Origin: Mactromeris polynyma
Lineage: Eukaryota; Mollusca; Bivalvia; Venerida; Mactridae
DNA: 64,000 nucleotides
Assembly (NCBI GenBank): GCA_032209605.1
Contig: JASFXZ010000001.1
Location: 19,362,256 to 19,426,255, forward strand
Direction of reading: 5' to 3'
The position numbers were made by a program, and so were the translations under genes. Below are positions 35,851 through 49,242 of the stretch, one piece after another. The notes beneath the pieces were generated by a model, which worked only from the letters and a program-made list of their open reading frames with translations, searched no databases and was not told the origin of the DNA. The stretch's first letter is position 1; every line of letters starts with the position of its first letter.

Positions 35851-38235
35851 TTATTATACGTGGTCTTTCAGAGTTACAGAAAATGTTTATAAAGCGAGTA
35901 CAGTTCAAATCGGCAAATCAATTCAACTATTGATCAGTAAATCTAATTTATAATCAGTAAATTATTCTATATACTTTGATCGAACTTGAGTGCTCGCTGA
36001 TGGTCTTTTATATCATACTGAAGTATCGTTCCATGTAAGTGAGCGCATATTTCTGTACGCATTTGTTGAATACAGAATTATTTCCTGATGTTTCAGTCTT
36101 AATATATTGATATTTATGCCATACATCGACTTGAATTAAAATTGGAGTAATGTCATTGAGTTTACCAGTCACAGCACTGAGTCGATGGGATTAATTATAG
36201 AAAAAATCAATTAATGTCTGGTGGACTTAAATATCGATATTTTCAATCAATCAGTAATTGCTCATATTTCCTCGACGATCGATTCACCGATGATGGTTAG
36301 TACCACTAAGATATTTCCGGTATTTCTATAAATCCCATAATGACTCAAAGTACTCAGCGGCCATCAAGTCTTTACTTATGATATCATTAATTAATCGTAA
36401 ACTTAACTGTACGAATATTTGCTGTTAATTGATAAATACAGACAGAAATCAATTTTAACGATTTTTTACAATTTGTTCCATATGAAGGTAAGGTAACGTA
36501 CCATTTTATCTAAAAGTTAACCAATCCGCGTCAAAGTAACAAACGTTGTTCGATTGAAGAGAAAGTGCCTCGGTTTTTAACGTAAGATTTGATTGATTCA
36601 CACAACACTGATATGCAAATAGCAAAACCATGTTAGTACGGCTGCACCGAAAGAAAACATCAGTGTTTTGGTTTGAAAGTGGTGTTTGTTGGTCTATATA
36701 TAGAGAAGTTATCGAAATTTAATTTGACGTTAAGACATATCTCGTCTGAAATCGTTTGTGAAATCACCGCCCGATTCCGAAAGTTGTGCAGGGAATTGCA
36801 ACATCATTTATTGTTACCCTCTGACAATGGCCCCGAGTCCCATTTGCCTCATTCCGTTAGATTGTAGCTGTTTTAATACGGGACAGGGCTATACCCACAA
36901 AACATCACTAGGATTGACATAATCGGCTTTTTCTCCGCCGTACAATTTGCATGATAAACGTTTGTTTCTTTACAATCAATTTACATCAGGAATCAAGACA
37001 GAAATGCCTCGATGTGGAAGTATTTCCAAGTCAGAATCAATACAAGATGCGAGCTTACGGCGTTATTTGTAAGGGAATGGGGTCGTTACTTTAAAAGAAA
37101 ATCAATCTAAATGGCTACTCAGAACGGCACGTAACCTTATATGAAATATATTTTCCTGCCATATCGGCGGATGCTGCCAAATACTGTCGATTTCAGTTAT
37201 ATATAATGTTTAATGTTTGTTGAGATCATCTAATGTTCTGTCTTGTTGGTTGAACAGAGAAAATGCTGGCAATAAATAACACAAACAGTAATATATCGGT
37301 GTCCAAAACTTTTAAGTAACATCGTTTATTCCTGCCAGAACTCCATAAAGTGAAACTTGGCAAACAGAATATACATATTATTCTCATACGTTGTTTTGAA
37401 ATTTGTTGTTTGAATAATCTCTGTTATTTATTCCTTTCTGTATTAAAGAAACTAAAACATATTTAATAAATCCGGATGGAAGTTTATTGTGGAAATATTT
37501 AGTGGACTACAAGATAATCTCCGCACACCAGCCAGGGGGAGAATGTGATTGAATGTCGGCTTCTCTCACACTGTATGTACATGGTTATACTTCAGTTCCT
37601 ATGAAATGGACATTAAGATCAACGAACCAATACTAGCAATACATATAATGTACAATTTCCTGTTCCTAAAATCAATGTACCCCATTCAAACCCAAAACAT
37701 GTATACCGTGTTCTACTTCAAGGTTAACGGCAAACATCTCAGCCTACGACAGAACTTGAACAAAATAAAAAAAATACATATAGCCTACGGTTTCAAAATT
37801 ATCTTTAATATCGCGTTAAAACCACACTTCGTGTATATAAACTGCAGCGATCAAGATTTTTAATATAGCTCGAAGACTATATAAAATTGTAGGGGTGCTC
37901 CTCGGAGGTGTACGTTTGGGACGAAATTTACGACCATAACTAACGGATGGGTGTCTCACCGGGCATGTTTGGAATGTCCTCCACTGCCCAAAATGTAGCA
38001 AAACACAGAACATTGCATTATCGTCGAATGTTGAAGGTTTCACATTGGGTGCATTAGACGTTAGACAGCGGAAACTTTATAGATTTTAAACTAAATATAT
38101 GTATATAACATATTGCATTTATCGAAGTTCTTTGTTCTATGCTATGTATCAACTGATAATTTCTCATTCTGGACGCCGTTATAACTCCCTGAACATTGAA
38201 CGACGGTAGATCAGGGGCTACCAGGGGACAGTTTT
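35851..38235. other. No gene recognised
   Basis: Apart from a MITE fragment at about 36485-36650, this stretch has only short unrelated open frames (for example 37549-37863), with no family motifs or paired splice sites. Confidence 0.5.
36485..36650 (-). mobile_element. TCGGCGCA-family MITE, partial
   Basis: AAGGTAACGTACCATTTTAT, CCAATCCGCGTCAAAGTAAC, TGATATGCAAATAGCAAAAC and GTACGGCTGCACCGAAA, i.e. the end with the GCAGCCGTAC motif. Confidence 0.75.
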
Positions 38236-38239
38236 TTTT

Positions 38240-38550
38240 AGCTCAGCCGTACTAACATGGTTTTGCTATTTGCATATCAGTGTTGTGTTAACCAATCAAA
38301 CCTTACGTTAACCATCAAGGCAATTTCTTTTTAACCGAACAACGTTTGTAACCTTGACGCGGATTGGTTAACACTTCGATAAAGGATACGTTACCTTACC
38401 GAAATCCACTGAATTTCGGTGAATTTACCGAATCCATTTTGGATCCGTGGAGTGACCAGCAATCGAAACATCTCGGCATTTTTTATGTTGCACAACAAAT
38501 CTTAACCTTCAAATTAAGCCGACCATCTCTTTTCAAGATATCTCTTGTTA
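38240..38550 (+). mobile_element. TCGGCGCA-family MITE
   Basis: GCCGTACTAACATGGTTTTG through AAATTAAGCCGACCATCTCT and AAGATATCTCTTGTT. Contains the CCGAAATCCACTGAATTTCG centre. Confidence 0.82.
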
Positions 38551-40155
38551 TCATTTAAACAAACTTATTAAAGAACCATTATTTGGATCGTTCAGTCAAG
38601 GCATACAGTCCAAATTGAACTGAATTTCGCTGCATGTGCTTCATCAGTTGGTAGCTCACCTATAGGTATGCTGATTGTGCATCGTGTATGTTGGGAGAAG
38701 ACATTGACCCCCTGATAAGCGTGGGTGTATACAAAGCTCTATAGGTATTAGGCCACACCAAATTCTATCTATGTTCAGCGTCAGATTCATTTTTCAAACT
38801 AACCTGCAATGAATGCCCCGAGGGTACTAACATTTACTTAGGGGAGGTTAAAAGTACAAACTTGGATATGATAGTTTTACCTATATCTATTTCAGTAATA
38901 TTATGGCAAATGTTCACGAAAGTTTGATAATATGTTGTTAAATTTACTTGTAAGCTTTCCATTGAAATACTTCGCATATACTGCTAAACTGAAATTTCTA
39001 AACTTAGATTGCTTCAAAGTCTTTCACAAGTTACTCAGCAGTTGTATATAATGTTTCAGTTCTGTATAGTCTGGCGTAGAGCGCGTTCTGCATAGCACTT
39101 GGCTTTGCCGGGGGTTGTTTCTCTATATCTCTTCTTTTCTCATATATAAGAAGGGTAGCAGTTGACCTTGTCAGGGGTTTTGTGGAGTCGACTTAACGCA
39201 TTTATTTCTGTTTCTTTAGAGGCGAACAAACTGCATGATGCGTGTATGTGGTCGCACGGTCATGATACGTTCCTTGTCTGTTTTCCCCAAGTATCGTAGC
39301 ATTAATGAAATTAGATTTCTATATGATTAAATTATCGTTAATTGAATTGACATTTCTTAAAATTCACTATGTGGGTACTACACATTAGGTTCTCACCACG
39401 ACCGTTATTTTTTCTAATATTCAATAATGTTTTCTATTAAATTTGTTTTATAAACAAGACGAAACCAGACAGGGAGCGTTCCTACTCCATTTAGTATCAC
39501 ATTGAATTAATAGAAACAAAAAATATCTTGAAAAAGATGGTCGTCGCAATCTGAAGTAAGCAAATTAGTAGGAATCTGAATGTTTGTTGTGTAACATAAA
39601 AATGCCGTGGTTTTATGATCGACTATGCTACACTATAGTAACTCCGATACTTGTAAGGGGAGATGACTTCGTAGGAGATTGGATAAAAATAACTCCGTGA
39701 TGAGACTATTCATAGACAGTATAGTCTGTTTCAATGTAGTTCATATATACTTATTGTATCAGTCGTGAAATCACACATTCATGATAATAAACTTGTTACA
39801 TATCGATTTATCTGATTAAAAAAATCAAATATTCATTGATGGTACATACACCGAGAATCTTCTTAATTCCAACGCCGGGCAATTTCTCGAGGGGTTGACT
39901 AACAACACTACTCACTAGATAAATCTTGAAATATACTACAGATCTACTTTCAGACGCAGTTGTTAGGGCAAACAATATTATTTTCGTCTGGTTTTCATAC
40001 AACGTTGTCCTGTTTACAATAATTAGAATAACGCCTCTGTCGCCTTCTTCGCAAACATAACACCATTGCAACAATAGTGTTCATTACGTTGCTTCGGAAG
40101 ACAAAATACATAACAATAAACAAATTAATGTTTTTTAGGTTTGGTAAACACATAT
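38551..40155. other. No gene recognised
   Basis: A fragment of the TCGGCGCA MITE tail (ATCTTGAAAAAGATGGTCGT) lies at about 39520-39610. Otherwise there are only short open frames without recognisable family. Confidence 0.45.
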
Positions 40156-40159
40156 ATAG

Positions 40160-40555
40160 GCAGTATCGAACTGTACGTTACCTTATCGAAATCCACTGGA
40201 GACGTAATCGTCCATATGTTTCTTAATTTGCGATAGATTCCTTAGATTTTTTGCATGTGCATTTATATCAAACTAATATTTAATATTATAACAAGAAATT
40301 GGCAAAATATAGTGCAGATGTTGTATTAGAAAGTGAATCCGGTAAAGGAAAATGAATTTTGGTAAATTTACCGAAATTCACTGGATTTCAGTAAGGTAAC
40401 GTACCACTTATCGAAAGGTTAACCAATCCGCGTCAATGTTACAAACGTTGTTCGGTTGAAAAGAAATTGCCTTGGTGGTTAACGTAAGATTTTATTGGTC
40501 TACACAACACTGATAAGCAAATAGCAAAGCCATGTAAGTGCGGCTGTCGTAAAAA
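40160..40555 (-). mobile_element. TCGGCGCA-family MITE, interrupted
   Basis: Pieces GTACGTTACCTTATCGAAAT (+ sense) and then a reverse-orientation half from AATTTACCGAAATTCACTGG to CACTGATAAGCAAATAGCAA and GTGCGGCTGTCG. Apparently a rearranged or nested copy. Confidence 0.65.
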
Positions 40556-41344
40556 GTAATTGTTAACCTATCAGGACGGAAATATTCTATTTTAAATAAA
40601 AACAAGAACTGCGCAAGCATATTGAAATTTCTTCCTTTAACATATACAAATGTTTAAATTAATTAAGGAAATTAGATACTACACGAAATCAAGGGTGGTG
40701 GTAGGAACATGTCACATGTATACTAACATTTGTTTTCTATTTATTTTTGTCTTCGGAAATGTCCGGAAACGCACGAAGACTAACCCGAACATTATCGGAA
40801 TTGATCCCCTCTAACAATCGAATAGGAGCACCATAAGGAATTGATCGTGCAACGAAGAGTAATGACGTTTACTAGCTAGGGAAGGTGGTGACAAGCCATA
40901 TAGTGTGCCCTGTGTTAACTTTGCAGACTCACATTACTAAGGAGTACTATTTGGAATGGTTGTTTGATAATTAATGGGATAAGATAGCTATTCCAATTAC
41001 ACTCATCAAACTAAAATGAACAGTGAATATGTAAGACAATCCCGGCTGTTAAACTCCCCAATATAAGATACCACTACCATTCTGTGTATCAATTAATTCA
41101 ACAATTCGTAACACAGATTTCGTTCAATCAAATAATGTTTTTACTTAAACAGATTTTTTACGACTTTATAGAATACAAACATTTTTATGTTCAACTATAA
41201 ACTAAGAAAAAGAAACAAACCACGAACATAGTAACCCAGACAAAGTTCCAGTAAATGACGAGATTTAATGGTTTTTTTTCAGCTTTGAACATGGTCATTG
41301 GTTACCTAATACATTGTTATCGGCTAAATGTCGTTATGTTAAAC

Positions 41345-41655
41345 AAGAAAATTCTTGAAAAAAGACGGTCGGCGCAATTTGAAGGTTAAGAGATTTGTTG
41401 TGCTACATAAAAAATGCCGAGATGTTACGATTGCTTGTCAATTAATATCCAAAATGGATTTCGGTAAATTCACCGAAATTCAGTGGATTTCGGTATGGTA
41501 ACGCACCCTTTAGCTAAAGGTTAGCCAATCCGCGTCAAGGTTACTAACGTTGTAAGGTTGAAGAGGAATTGACTGGGTGGTTAACGTACGGTTTGATTGG
41601 TTTAAACAACACTGATATGCAAATAGCAAAACCATGTTAGTACGAATGCGCCGAA
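41345..41655 (-). mobile_element. TCGGCGCA-family MITE
   Basis: Near-complete reverse copy: AAAAGACGGTCGGCGCAATT through CACCGAAATTCAGTGGATTT to TGATATGCAAATAGCAAAAC and GTACGAATGCGCCGAAAAA. Both inverted ends are visible. Confidence 0.85.
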
Positions 41656-43332
41656 AAACACAATTACCAGGGACTTTATGGATTTGTTTTTATCATACTA
41701 CCGAGAATGTACCTGCCTGGTATGGCCTTACTGTACCCCGTATTTCATTGGTTGAACTGCGACTTGTTCCTTTTTCGTTTCATTGCTTTGATATAAATAA
41801 TAACGGGATAAATATGTATAAATTAAACATTGTTTAACAGTTCCCTAACAAATAGTTATTTCCTTTGGCGTCTAGAAGCTGGGACCAATATATATTGGCC
41901 CCAGCAAGAAGTAACCATTACCATACCCAGCAAGTCCGTCCTGATCTGCAAGGATTTTATTGTTTTGATATATTTGCTTTTGTCAGTTGTGACCTTGTCT
42001 ACGGGACTCGTTGTGTTTTTGAGGCGCTCATTGATATCATCGTCAACCGGATGGTCTACTCGAAGTACCGCCATATTCATTATCTCAAGAAAATAGTACA
42101 CGTGAAATCCTTATTATAGCTTTGATGAGTATAATAACTGATTTGTCAGGGATATATCAAATGCGGAATGGCGGAAGTCTTTATATAAACGGCTTTTCTG
42201 GATTATTTGTGTCATTGTTGGCGAATGACTGAAACCGGATGTAAGCTAACTCTGAAACCGACTGTAAGCTAACTCTGAAACCGGATGTAAGCTAACTCTT
42301 GAGCCGGAATTTCCAAGCAACAATTCCCAAAAAACGAACAAGAGGAGCATAGAGAATGGCCATATTCATAGTTAAAACTAATTGAAACTTAAAACGTATT
42401 CAGCTATGAATCTGCAGCAAATTAATTCCTTTACAACATAGAAGTATTGTTTGAGATGGCGTTTGTTTTCTTCTCGATGCTTGATTGCGTCTATAATTGT
42501 ATCTGCTAAATTTGATCATAATAATGAAATTAGTTTCACTCCAGATTTCCTCAACTGATCGTGATTAACGAGAAATGAAGTCGTGCGTTGTTCCAGTTTC
42601 AATTATAAGCCTCGATTTTATGATTTCTATTACGAGTTAGCTAAAACACCAACGCTTTCGGTTCTATTTAAAACGTTTCGATCAATAATGTGCATCAAAC
42701 TTAATACGCGCAGCATTGATTGTGGTGATCCGATGACTAAAAGCCAAGTGTCATTTCCAGAAACTATCCATGATATTGCCATTTAAATAGAACATTATAT
42801 GTATGACAATTTTGTGAATATCTAAATTTAATGTTTCATACAAATTATGTTTGATATTAATGATATACATGTATAATGATTATATTTTTGTGATAATTTT
42901 ATAGTTCGGTAAGAACACAAAGCAATCATTTATCATTTACTTACACATTATATGGACACTCCCGCCGAGAGGTAAATGGTAAATTTTCATTTTGTTCCTA
43001 CATTATTGTTACACAATATATTTTGATAAAACATGGCAAAAGTGTAGAGTGAGTCACAAGAAATATTCAGGCAAAACTTTATCCATTTAAATATAATGAA
43101 AACGAAATGCTTGTAAATTAAATTTTAAAGACTAAGTCTGAGATTCAGTCTTAAAACGTTTGTAAGTACGGGCCCATGTCCGAAGGTAGTGAGTTCAAAT
43201 CTCGCTTTTGTCGAAAATCAACCGCCAACTTACAGTCCTGAATTAGGCGGAAGTAGTTGATAGTAACCCCGGAAGAAGTCATCGAGAGTGATTGGTGTCA
43301 CGTCATGTAAGATTAGATAGGTTTTTAATTTT
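41656..43332. other. No gene recognised
   Basis: Overlapping open frames at 41830-42119 on both strands have no family signature. A small triplicated 23-bp unit (GAAACCGGATGTAAGCTAAC TCT) lies at about 42230-42300. A SINE-like fragment with box-B-like GAGTTCAAATCTCGC lies at about 43170-43310. Confidence 0.45.
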
Positions 43333-43710
43333 AGGGATGTTAACCGGTTAACCGTTCGAACACGCGGTTATCGGTTAGTAAAATCACTAACCGGTTAATC
43401 GCTTATTTTTTATGAAAACATCTACTTTTCATTTTGGAAAAAAATCAATATTTTGAAATAAAAAATGATGTTAAGTTGGATACCATTTAAATTATTGATA
43501 TTCTTTTTTATGGTTTATGTTCAGTATTTATCAGAAATAAAACACTATTCGAACTAGTACTCACGTCAGAATTTAGGTCTAGTTAAACGGTGTCATGGTT
43601 AAAATATACACGGCAAAATACGAAACACGAACCGAATGTCAGGTTCGGTTAACCGTTCGGAAGATCAAACGGTTAGTCGGTTAGCAAAATAACCGAATAT
43701 TGACATCACT
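43333..43710. mobile_element. hAT-like element remnant rich in AACCGGTTAACC
   Basis: Left end AGGGATGTTAACCGGTTAAC; the right end in reverse complement is AGTGATGTCAATATTCGGTT, partly matching. Repeated GGTTAACCG/CGGTTAGTCGGTTAG blocks lie inside both ends, with TTTTAATT/TTTTAATC flanks. About 378 bp and non-coding. Confidence 0.55.
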
Positions 43711-44093
43711 TGTTTTAATCAAATACTTATTGGTGTCTTGATTTATCATCGCTTCCTGTTCTCTACTGCAAGCCGTTTATATATTGTATTTGTGATGTGA
43801 ATTAGATTTGATGTGAGTTTATGGTTGAAACTGTTATATGTTATAAGTTTATTCCCACAAGTAATAGTTACTTACAACATAATGATATCAAACAACGATT
43901 TTCCGAGGAAAAGCTGGAATGGTGCATTGTCATAAACAGCTGCACATCAAAGAAGAATCAAATGAGGAATTAATCAGAGTTAAATGAAGATGAGCGCAGT
44001 GTGCATATACAAGCGCAATAGTTTTGTTAAAGTGAATAAGGATTAAAGTTTAACTAATACAAGAGATAAAACATGTGATGTTTCGCAACTAAT

Positions 44094-45918
44094 GTGTTGT
44101 ACACCATATGTCATATTACAGTTGTTGTACACCCTATGTCATATTTCAGATGTTGTACACCCTATGTCATAGTTCAGACGTTGTACACCATATGTCATAG
44201 TTCAGATGTTGTACACCCTATGTCATAGTTCAGACGTTGTACACCCTATGTCATATTTCAGATGTTGTACACCCTATGTCATAGTTCAGACGTTGTACAC
44301 CATATGTCATAGTTCAGATGTTGTACACCCTATGTCATAGTTCAGACGTTGTACACCCTATGTCATAGTTCAGACGTTGTACACCCTATGTCATAGTTCA
44401 GACGTTGTACACCCTATGTCATAGTTCAGATGTTGTACACCCTATGTCATAGTTCAGATGTTGTACACCCTATGTCATAGTTCAGATGTTGTACACCCTA
44501 TGTCATAGTTCAGACGTTGTACACCCTATGTCATAGTTCAGACGTTGTACACCCTATGTCATAGTTCAGATGTTGTACACCCTATGTCATATTTCAGATG
44601 TTGTACACCATATGTCATATTTCAGTTGTTGTACACCCTATGTCATATTTCAGTTGTTGTACACCCTATGTCATATTTCAGACGTTGTACACCCTATGTC
44701 ATAGTTCAGACGTTGTACACCATATGTCATAGTTCAGACGTTGTACACCCTATGTCATATTTCAGATGTTGTACACCCTATGTCATATTTCAGATGTTGT
44801 ACACCATATGTCATATTTCAGTTGTTGTACACCCTATGTCATATTTCAGTTGTTGTACACCCTATGTCATATATCAGATGTTGTACACCATATGTCATAT
44901 TTCAGACGTTGTACACCCTATGTCATAGTTCAGACGTTGTACACCATATGTCATAGTTCAGACGTTGTACACACTATGTCATATTTCAGATGTTGTACAC
45001 CCTATGTCATATTTCAGATGTTGTACACCCTATGTCATATTTCAGATGTTGCACACCCTATGTCATATTTCAGATGTTGTACACCATATGTCATAGTTCA
45101 GATGTTGTACACCATATGTCATAGTTCAGACGTTGTACACCATATGTCATAGTTCAGACGTTGTACACCATATGTCATAGTTCAGATGTTGTACACCATA
45201 TGTCATATTTCAGACGTTGTACACCCTATGTCATAGTTCAGACGTTGTACACGATATGTCATAGTTCAGACGTTGTACACACTATGTCATATTTCAGATG
45301 TTGTACACCCTATGTCATATTTCAGATGTTGTACACCCTATGTCATATTTCAGATGTTGTACACCCTATGTCATATTTCAGATGTTGTACACCATATGTC
45401 ATAGTTCAGATGTTGTACACCATATGTCATAGTTCAGACGTTGTACATCATATGTCATAGTTCAGACGTTGTACACCATATGTCATAGTTCAGACGTTGT
45501 ACACCATATGTCATATTTCAGATGTTGTACACCATATGTCATATTTCAGACGTTGTACACCATATGTCATAGTTCAGACGTTGTACACCATATGTCATAG
45601 TTCAGACGTTGTACACCCTATGTCATAGTTCAGACGTTGTACACCATATGTCATAGTTCAGACGTTGTACACCATATGTCATAGTTCAGACGTTGTACAC
45701 CATATGTCATAGTTCAGACGTTGTACACCATATGTCATATTTCAGATGTTGTACACCATATGTCATAGTTCAGACGTTGTACACCATATGTCATAGTTCA
45801 GACGTTGTACACCATATGTCATATTTCAGATGTTGTACACCATATGTCATATTTCAGATGTTGTACACCATATTTCATTTTTCAGACGTTGTACACCATA
45901 TTTCATTTTTCAGACGTT
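44094..45918. repeat. Minisatellite, 28-bp unit, about 65 copies
   Basis: Unit CCTATGTCATAGTTCAGACG TTGTACAC, with variants CCTATG/CCATATG, ATAGTTC/ATATTTC and GACG/GATG/GTTG. A block of units recurs (44870-45150 resembles 45180-45460). Open frames of up to 128 codons here are artefacts of the repeat. Confidence 0.96.
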
Positions 45919-47514
45919 ATTTATTAACCTTATTGTTATTTTTAGCAAACTATCTTGATATATCCGTAGGCTGCTGGTTGTATAACGACATAGTTTATGT
46001 TGTACTTGGTTACAAAGTGACTTAGAGTAGAAGTGATATGATGTGCTGGAAGATGTAAGACCAATAAGCCTGGGCGGGCATTCCTCTAGCGTACGGGCAT
46101 TCCTCTAGCGTAGGTTTCGGCTCCCCCGTATATGGGATTTAATATTGATTTGTTTTGGGCGTTGTCATTCTGTAGTTTAGCTTGTTATATATTAATTAAT
46201 TTTCTTGTATCTATTTGAAGCTTATGGTATCAATTATTAAAAAAAATCCATCGAAATAAATCCTGTACTTTCATAATTCATAGTTGTAAGTCTTTATGTT
46301 TCTACTCAAGTTCAACCTTGCTATAAAAATGATAATCATAAACAAGACTTAAAGACATCAAGAGATAAAAAAAACCATTTCATAAAACTAAAATCTTCAT
46401 CATTAATCCGACACATACAAGAGTCAACAAGTTCATCCTTGCAACATCTGGGATAATTGTTCATTTTCTTACAGCTATATTGAATAATAACATCATTCAT
46501 TGTTGGATATAATTCACACCAAGGATTATATTGATCAGAGAAGTAAGTTCATTGTACTGTGTATCCATGTAAATGATTTGTCGTTATGTTTCTTTGGTAA
46601 CATGTGTTTGTCCGTGACAACAGCATTGAACTAAGCTGCCCTCAGCTCGCAAATCAATGAACAGAACAGAGCTGCAGCTTCTCAAAGACTGAAGTTTATC
46701 GAAGAATGTCCCCTTTTGCAACTGACATGACGGTAACAGCACTCAACCAAGCGAAGGCACTTGTGTCCACAACTAACGCAAAAAATCGCAATATTATTTT
46801 TCCTGTGAGAATGATCTCAAACCCTGATGACCACCGTGAGATTGTAACTCCAGTAACGGGTCTGAAACAAGAAGGACTATGATGGTAATTCTCTCGCTGA
46901 CCTCCACTCTAAGGTTGTCCCGTATCATCCTTTCATCATGCTTATGAAGATTGAATAAATAATTTTAAATAATAAGTGGACAAAGAATAAATGCACACAA
47001 GTGAACATTGTATAACATGTGCAAACTACAGTGTCACCCGTCCTGAGTGGCCATCTTTGAGCAACAGCCTCTCCACAACATAATCAGTATTACCACTGTG
47101 CACGTTTACTACCAATTAAATCTCTTCAGAGTGAAATCCTCTCAACATCAGATGACAGTTTTACCTCTCCTTAATGGTGCTGCATCGGGGATTTTGCACC
47201 GTATCTTAGAAAAGGACTTGATATAAAGACTGTCTGGTCTGTAACAATATCTGATCAGTAACTGTATAAGTTTCCTGCAGTAAGAATTTACTTGTTAACC
47301 TCTCTAAAACAACAATCTCTCAACAACAGCTAATGTGTGCATCTTTCAGAGGATGTATCTCCGGAGAGTTTGCACAGTACACATGAATACAAATCAGTAA
47401 ATACTCTTAAAGTCATTCCATATCTATATACACTTCTAGTCCGATCACCACCACGCTGTAGGCGCACGCATACATTTTCGCACTAGTACGGTGTTCCATT
47501 TTAACCTGCTTTTT
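45919..47514. other. No gene recognised
   Basis: A 58-codon ATG frame at 46706-46882 (start MSPFATDMTVTALNQ) has no family match by eye. A doubled GGGCATTCCTCTAGCGTA lies near 46078-46110. 46980-47400 has CTCTCCACAACA/CTCTCAACAACAGC blocks that look like an old element. Confidence 0.4.
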
Positions 47515-47805
47515 CGGGGCAGTCGTACTAGCATGGCTTTGCTATTTGCATATTAGTGTTATGTAAAACAGTCAAATCTTACGTTAACCACTAAACCAAC
47601 TTCTCTCCAACCGTAGAACGTGTGTAACCTTGACGCGGATTGGTACACTTTCGATAAGGGGTACGATACCTTACATTTACCGAAACCCATTTGGATCTGG
47701 AGTAACCAGCATTCTTAACATCTCGGCATTTTGTTTATGTTGCACAACCAATATTTACATTCAAATCGCGCCGATCATCATTTTTCAAGATATTTCTTGT
47801 TTTTC
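47515..47805 (+). mobile_element. TCGGCGCA-family MITE
   Basis: TTTTTCGGGGCAGTCGTACT, TTGACGCGGATTGG, AACATCTCGGCATTTTGTTT, AAATCGCGCCGATCATC and AAGATATTTCTTGTTTTTC. Confidence 0.82.
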
Positions 47806-48008
47806 GATCGAGTCATGATTCCAGTTTCGAAAACAGGTAATGATGCTGATATTGTTTGTAATGCTGACTGTTTCAGTCATCCGTTCAACCATGCATAATC
47901 ACGTTCTAAAGCATTATATCCTACAGTCACTGGAACGTTATAGCTGAAATAGATGAATATTAATGAACTTACACAAAAGTAACACATCTTTCGATACCAG
48001 GAAAGAGA

Positions 48009-48195
48009 ACACAATGTTTCTCTATAGCGTCAACACAATGTTTCTCTATAGCGTCAACACAATGTTTCTCTATAGCGTCAACACAATAGTTCTCTATAGC
48101 GTCAACACAATGTTTCTCTATAGCGTCAACACAATGTGTCTCTATAACGTCAACACAATGTTTCTCTATAGCGTCAACACAATGTTTCTCTATAG
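48009..48195. repeat. Minisatellite, 24-bp unit, about 8 copies
   Basis: Unit CACAATGTTTCTCTATAGCG TCAA. One unit has AATAGTTC and one has ATAACG. 24 is divisible by 3, so one frame stays open. Confidence 0.95.
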
Positions 48196-48440
48196 CTTTA
48201 AAGTTTTAAGCCTTCACATTTTTACGAGTATGTTGAGCATCGAACGTAATAAAACCACAGCGTTGACATTTAATGCATGTTAGAACACTGACATTTCCGC
48301 TTTAACAAACTGAAAGATCAGTAAAAACTGCACGTAATTTAAATTAAGTGCACGCATTGATAATCTGTGACGCAATCGAACACTACTTAGTGGTATTTTA
48401 TAAAATTCTGTATAGAACTGCCAATATTGCTAATAGATTG

Positions 48441-48570
48441 CAATATGAAAACGAAGTGACCATATGGAGTAAATATTGTTTCCTGCTTGCAAATAGTGAC
48501 ATCACATATTGCGTTTTCTTTAAATGACGTCACTTACAGAAGAGGCTGTTAATCCAATAGTAGCGCTCAT
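48441..48570. mobile_element. CRE-bearing MITE, 5'-truncated
   Basis: Reverse-oriented half: AAAACGAAGTGACCATATGG, CAAATAGTGACATCACATAT, AAATGACGTCACTTACAGAA and a right end AGTAGCGCTCAT. Confidence 0.8.
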
Positions 48571-49242
48571 GTGGACTTACTGTTTCACAATTAGCTTTAG
48601 GCTGCAATGAAGCAAACATACCCAGCAACAAAGAAAAATACCATGTCGGAATTTCCACTAATAATTTCGTTTCTATATCAGACACTAATCATTGTCAAAT
48701 AATTTGTAACACACATAAGTTAAATAATTCAACAGCAATATGATTATGGAGATGTATCTAAAGTGATATCCATACGCAATATATCCTTATCTTCAAATTC
48801 TGCAAGTATCATGAACATCAAAATGATGCACTATATTTTCGTTGAGTCCACATTAAATATTAACAACTGTTGTACAGATAGGCGTTTACAATATAAAATT
48901 GACTGAAGATAATCTTCCAAGATAATAACCAGGAATACGCGATACAGTCACCCTAAATAACACCCTGCAATGATTTACTACCCTAGAATAATTGACTACG
49001 AACACATGGGAGCACAACTTGATAGCAGTCAGACACCTTAGTTTGTTTAACTCATAAAATCCATTTTGTAATTGACTTCTATGTTTCTCGGAAACGTTTC
49101 CAAATCCAAAATCGAGCTAAATTTTGTTTATTTGTAACATTGTGAACTTACCCAAAGGGGTTCTGTCTATTAGTACATATGTAGTAGAATAAGTACCGAC
49201 AAACATGTCGCAAAAATCAAGATGCAAATCGAGCATTCACTA

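Noticed and set aside
41830..42119. Overlapping frames on both strands (minus-strand frame beginning MYYFLEIMNMAVLRV)
   Set aside because: Frames overlap on both strands without splice partners or motifs; cannot be distinguished from chance.
44094..45918. Possible CRISPR array or repetitive protein gene from regular 28-bp repeats
   Set aside because: There are no unique spacers, units are directly adjacent and vary by point changes, and the genome is clearly eukaryotic. Open frames follow from the unit lacking stops.
46706..46882. 58-codon ATG frame starting MSPFATDMTVTALNQ
   Set aside because: Plausible composition but isolated, with no recognisable domain or splice context.
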